Part shown: piece by piece, positions 6,848-8,727 of the stretch
Layout of the letters: every line of letters begins with the position of its first letter
How positions within the stretch are numbered: position 1 is the first letter of the stretch
Source of the DNA: a candidate division TM6 bacterium UASB124
GTDB taxonomy: Bacteria; Babelota; Babeliae; Babelales; RVW-14
Direction: 5' to 3'
NCBI GenBank assembly: GCA_945872225.1
Contig: CAMBZK010000040.1
Location: 1 to 8,727 of the forward strand
DNA length: 8,727 nucleotides
Notes under the pieces: generated by a model
The model's database searches: none
Told to the model about the DNA's origin: nothing
The model's input: only the letters and a program-made list of their open reading frames with translations
Translations under genes and position numbers: made by a program

Positions 6848-7174
6848 TTAGATACTTTCGATGCGAACAACGGTCATTGGTTGACGGTGACCAGTCTTTG
6901 TTCTGCGCTTTTTGCGGCGTTGGAATTTAAAAATAACTACTTTTGGACCCTTGGTTTGTTTAATAATGCTCGCTTTGATAGTAGCATTTTGAACAAAAGG
7001 TTGTCCGAATTCAAACTTGTTGTCGCCGCTTTTGCGCATTACAACTTCGTTGAAAAGAATGCTGTCACCAGCACTACCGTCACATTTTTCGAGCGCTAAT
7101 GTTTTACCAGGGATAGCTTGGTATTGCTTGCCGCCGGCTTGAAAAATAGCGTATTTATCAAATAAAGTCTTCAT
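6848..7174 (-). CDS. rplU: 50S ribosomal protein L21
   Basis: A 108-aa protein of normal length for bL21 (about 103 in E. coli), a structural protein of the large subunit that binds 23S rRNA. The signature near the N-terminus is YAIFQAGGKQYQAIPGKTLALEK. The basic segment KGPKVVIFKFQRRKKRRTKTGHRQPMTVVRIESI at the C-terminus matches the family's RNA-binding loop and end. The only plausible start is ATG 7174. Its ribosome binding site is weak and distant (AAAGG at 7186-7190, 11 nt away) and partly inside a small inverted repeat, which may matter for control. In most bacteria rpmA (L27) follows rplU; here the DEAD-box helicase follows 7 nt later and no L27 frame is present in the window. Confidence 0.96.
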   Translation of the reverse strand: MKTLFDKYAIFQAGGKQYQAIPGKTLALEKCDGSAGDSILFNEVVMRKSGDNKFEFGQPFVQNATIKASIIKQTKGPKVVIFKFQRRKKRRTKTGHRQPMTVVRIESI

Positions 7175-7185
7175 GGTGGCATGAG

Positions 7186-7201
7186 CCTTTCAGTCCTGAA
7201 A
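7186..7201 (-). promoter_or_regulatory. Small inverted repeat overlapping the rplU ribosome binding site
   Basis: On the minus strand TTTCAG (7201-7196), GA, CTGAAA (7193-7188) is a perfect 6-bp inverted repeat, immediately followed by GG to make the AAAGG ribosome binding site (7190-7186). Pairing would cover the AAA of that site, so it could dampen rplU translation. The two-base gap means the real stem would be 4-5 bp. The rest of the 185-base gap to the next gene (7175-7359) is AT-rich and should contain the rplU promoter, which I could not place. Confidence 0.35.
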
Positions 7202-7359
7202 CTGTTTAAACAATAATGATTTTTATTTTCTGTCTGCAATAGGTGAATTTAATCCAATTGTTAGAGAACGCTCCTATTTTACCAGAGCTATTGAGTATGT
7301 CTAGCAGCAGAATCAGTTTGAAAGGCTCTTATGCAAAAATTAGCTCACTGTATTATTAT

Positions 7360-7983
7360 TTATCCCTGGTTGGCCGCAATACACTTCCGTAGCTCCGTTA
7401 CCATTGCTTTGTCTGGAGCTGGTGCAGAGTTAAGATGTTTCTTTAAGGCGTTTCCAAGAATTGCAATAAAGGGCTCAAAATGCTCTTGGTTGAGTAGGTT
7501 AAGAATATAAGTACCCTCTGTTTGCGTTACCTGGCAATTATGCAATTCAGCCTCTAGGCTGGCAATAATAGTATCGCGGTGCTCTGCCCAAAAAATTTCT
7601 GCTTGGTTTTCCGACAGGTCAAGAAGTTGTACGATTAGTGTTTTAAGTGTTGGGACTGCTTTTGTTAGGATCGCCTGTATGGTTGCATTATCTACAGGTT
7701 TCCCATTCATACTCTTTTTAGTTTGGTAAGATTTGCCGATTTTCGTTGCAATAGCTTTTATCCTGCTGGCATAAATAATAAGGGTCCACTGTCCCTTCAT
7801 CTCAGCCAGAATATCGTTTTCATTTAGACTGCCTGATAATTGCTGACAGGTTACCAATGCTTTTTGCCCGATATTATCTAATGAATGGGGCTTTTGTGCT
7901 ACTTGGCCTGCATTGCTGCTTACGACAAGCCCTAGCGTGGCAAGAATCGCTGATAACGCTATTTTCTTTGTTACGTACTTCAT
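7360..7983 (-). CDS. Exported protein of unknown family, 207 aa
   Basis: A good GGAGG ribosome binding site lies 7 nt before ATG 7983. Residues 1-25 form a signal peptide (KYVTKK, then a hydrophobic run, then VSSNAG; cleavage near SNA or NAG), so the protein should leave the cytoplasm. The mature part of about 180 residues looks largely alpha-helical, with amphipathic stretches and no further membrane segment. It holds three cysteines (46, 150, 201); two could form a disulfide. There is no lipobox. I recognise no motif, catalytic or otherwise, and give no function. It lies 90 nt after nfo on the same strand but seems to have its own promoter region (8009-8035), and 185 nt before rplU, so it may be a single-gene unit. 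Codon use and the clear start signals argue for a real gene. Confidence 0.8.
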   Translation of the reverse strand: MKYVTKKIALSAILATLGLVVSSNAGQVAQKPHSLDNIGQKALVTCQQLSGSLNENDILAEMKGQWTLIIYASRIKAIATKIGKSYQTKKSMNGKPVDNATIQAILTKAVPTLKTLIVQLLDLSENQAEIFWAEHRDTIIASLEAELHNCQVTQTEGTYILNLLNQEHFEPFIAILGNALKKHLNSAPAPDKAMVTELRKCIAANQG

Positions 7984-8008
7984 AGTGAAACCTCCTATTA
8001 AAATGTCT

Positions 8009-8035
8009 CATATAGGTCTCAGTATGAAGTAACAA
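8009..8035 (-). promoter_or_regulatory. Candidate promoter with a direct repeat, upstream of the 207-aa exported protein
   Basis: On the minus strand TTGTTA (8035-8030) and TATATG (8014-8009) are 15 bases apart, slightly short of the ideal 17. The -10-like box is flanked by two copies of TGAGAC (plus-strand GTCTCA at 8005-8010 and 8016-8021) spaced 11 bases, one helical turn, which could be an operator. The predicted leader is about 20 nt with the GGAGG site near its end. Low confidence. Confidence 0.3.
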
Positions 8036-8073
8036 TTTCGCAGGGCAAATGGCTTGGTAATGTCAGTTTGTCA

Positions 8074-8727
8074 TTACCAGTTATTGACTGATTCAACGAT
8101 CTGGAGGAGGTTTTGCTTGCTTCCCGTGGGGGCTTCGATGATTTTTGGGAGCCTTTTGAGGGCTTTGTGGTGAAGGTAGGGGGATAATATAGATTGTCCA
8201 ATCTTACCCTGGCCAGGGGAGGCATGCTTATCTTGCATGCTGCCGAAAAGATTCTCTGAATCATTAAAATGTATTAATTTCAGGTTATTCAGGCCCATGG
8301 TTTGGTCAACAAAGGCTAAAAAGGGGTCGATCGGGGCTAGTTCATAGCCGTAAGCATAGGCGTGGGCAGTATCGAGACAAAAACCAATTTTATCGGGGAA
8401 ATCGAGATATTCTTTTAGTTGAACAAAGTCATTAAGGTCATTTCCCAGGGTTTTACTCCCGTGGGCGGCATTTTCTAGGAGAATGGTGACATCAGATTCT
8501 TTTTTCAACAGGGTGTTCAGCATACGAGCCAGGGTTTTGAGCCCGTGTGTTTTTGCCAATGGGTCTTCAGGTGTTGCAAGATAGCCCTTTGATGAGCCAG
8601 CATGAAGAACTAAATAGCCAATATCCAAGCTTTTTGCCGTTCTTATTTCGCGGCGAAGGAGTGACTTGGACAGATTGAATACATCTTTGTTATGGCTTGC
8701 TGGGTTAATCCAGTACGAACTGTGGAT
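8074..8727 (-). CDS. nfo: Endonuclease IV (AP endonuclease), 5' end outside the window
   Basis: The frame is open from the right edge to TAA at 8074, giving 217 residues; roughly the first 65 of a normal 280-residue enzyme are missing. The first Met-like codon inside (TTG at 8628) is internal, because family sequence continues upstream (HSSYWINPAS at the edge). Endonuclease IV cleaves 5' of abasic sites and removes 3' blocks in base excision repair, using a trinuclear zinc centre in a TIM barrel. All nine metal ligands known from E. coli Nfo have counterparts, numbered from the visible end: H2 (HSSY), H42 (LHAGS), E85 (LLENAA), D119 and H122 (CLDTAHAYAYGYE), H153 (IHFNDS), D166 and H168 (QDKH), E198 (KIIEAP). 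The GQGKIG segment and the tail ending in W are also typical. The intact site suggests a working enzyme. Confidence 0.96.
   Translation of the reverse strand: MHSSYWINPASHNKDVFNLSKSLLRREIRTAKSLDIGYLVLHAGSSKGYLATPEDPLAKTHGLKTLARMLNTLLKKESDVTILLENAAHGSKTLGNDLNDFVQLKEYLDFPDKIGFCLDTAHAYAYGYELAPIDPFLAFVDQTMGLNNLKLIHFNDSENLFGSMQDKHASPGQGKIGQSILSPYLHHKALKRLPKIIEAPTGSKQNLLQIVESVNNW

Noticed and set aside
6841..6870. Earlier helicase start at TTG 6870
   Set aside because: It would overlap the end of rplU. The family N-terminus (short lead then F-x-x-L-G-L) begins at ATG 6840.
8056..8078. GGTAATG/CATTACC inverted repeat across the nfo stop codon as a terminator
   Set aside because: The stem is AT-rich, only 7 bp, and has no T-tract following on the minus strand.
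8626..8628. TTG at 8628 as the start of a short endonuclease IV
   Set aside because: Homology including the first metal-binding histidine continues upstream to the window edge, so the gene is simply cut by the window.

Overview
The window looks like bacterial chromosome of moderate-to-low GC with short intergenic gaps. Every recognisable gene is a bacterial housekeeping or envelope gene. I see no phage, transposon, CRISPR, rRNA or tRNA sequence. The glycyl-tRNA synthetase is the single-chain (alpha2) form, and rplU is followed by an RNA helicase instead of rpmA. Several genes encode small exported proteins of obscure family. Together these suggest a poorly sampled lineage; the Dependentiae (TM6) group is my guess from general resemblance only, and nothing here is diagnostic of a phylum.

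Layout, left half: a TPM-domain exported protein runs off the left edge on the minus strand (1-401). It is divergent, across a 327-base intergenic region, from a plus-strand cluster. That cluster holds glycyl-tRNA synthetase (729-2042), a YqaA/VTT-family membrane protein (2068-2646), a putative lipoprotein with possible YdcF/SanA-like features (2662-3585) and an exported tandem RidA-like protein (3635-4390). It ends at a perfect 21-bp bidirectional terminator (4413-4456).

Layout, right half: everything is on the minus strand. Reading in the direction of transcription there is endonuclease IV (cut by the right edge), a secreted protein of unknown family, ribosomal protein L21, a DEAD-box RNA helicase 7 nt behind it, a long-armed terminator hairpin, and the tRNA U34 hydroxylase TrhO, which converges on the shared terminator.

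Functional themes: glyQS, rplU, the helicase and trhO all serve translation (charging, ribosome structure, RNA remodelling, wobble modification). The TPM protein, VTT protein, lipoprotein, RidA-like protein and the 207-aa protein are predicted to be in the envelope. Nfo repairs abasic sites.

The most unusual item is the RidA-like protein. It carries a signal peptide and two RidA units that each appear to keep the part the other has lost. Second is the roughly 80-nt helicase terminator, whose loop contains a candidate trhO promoter.
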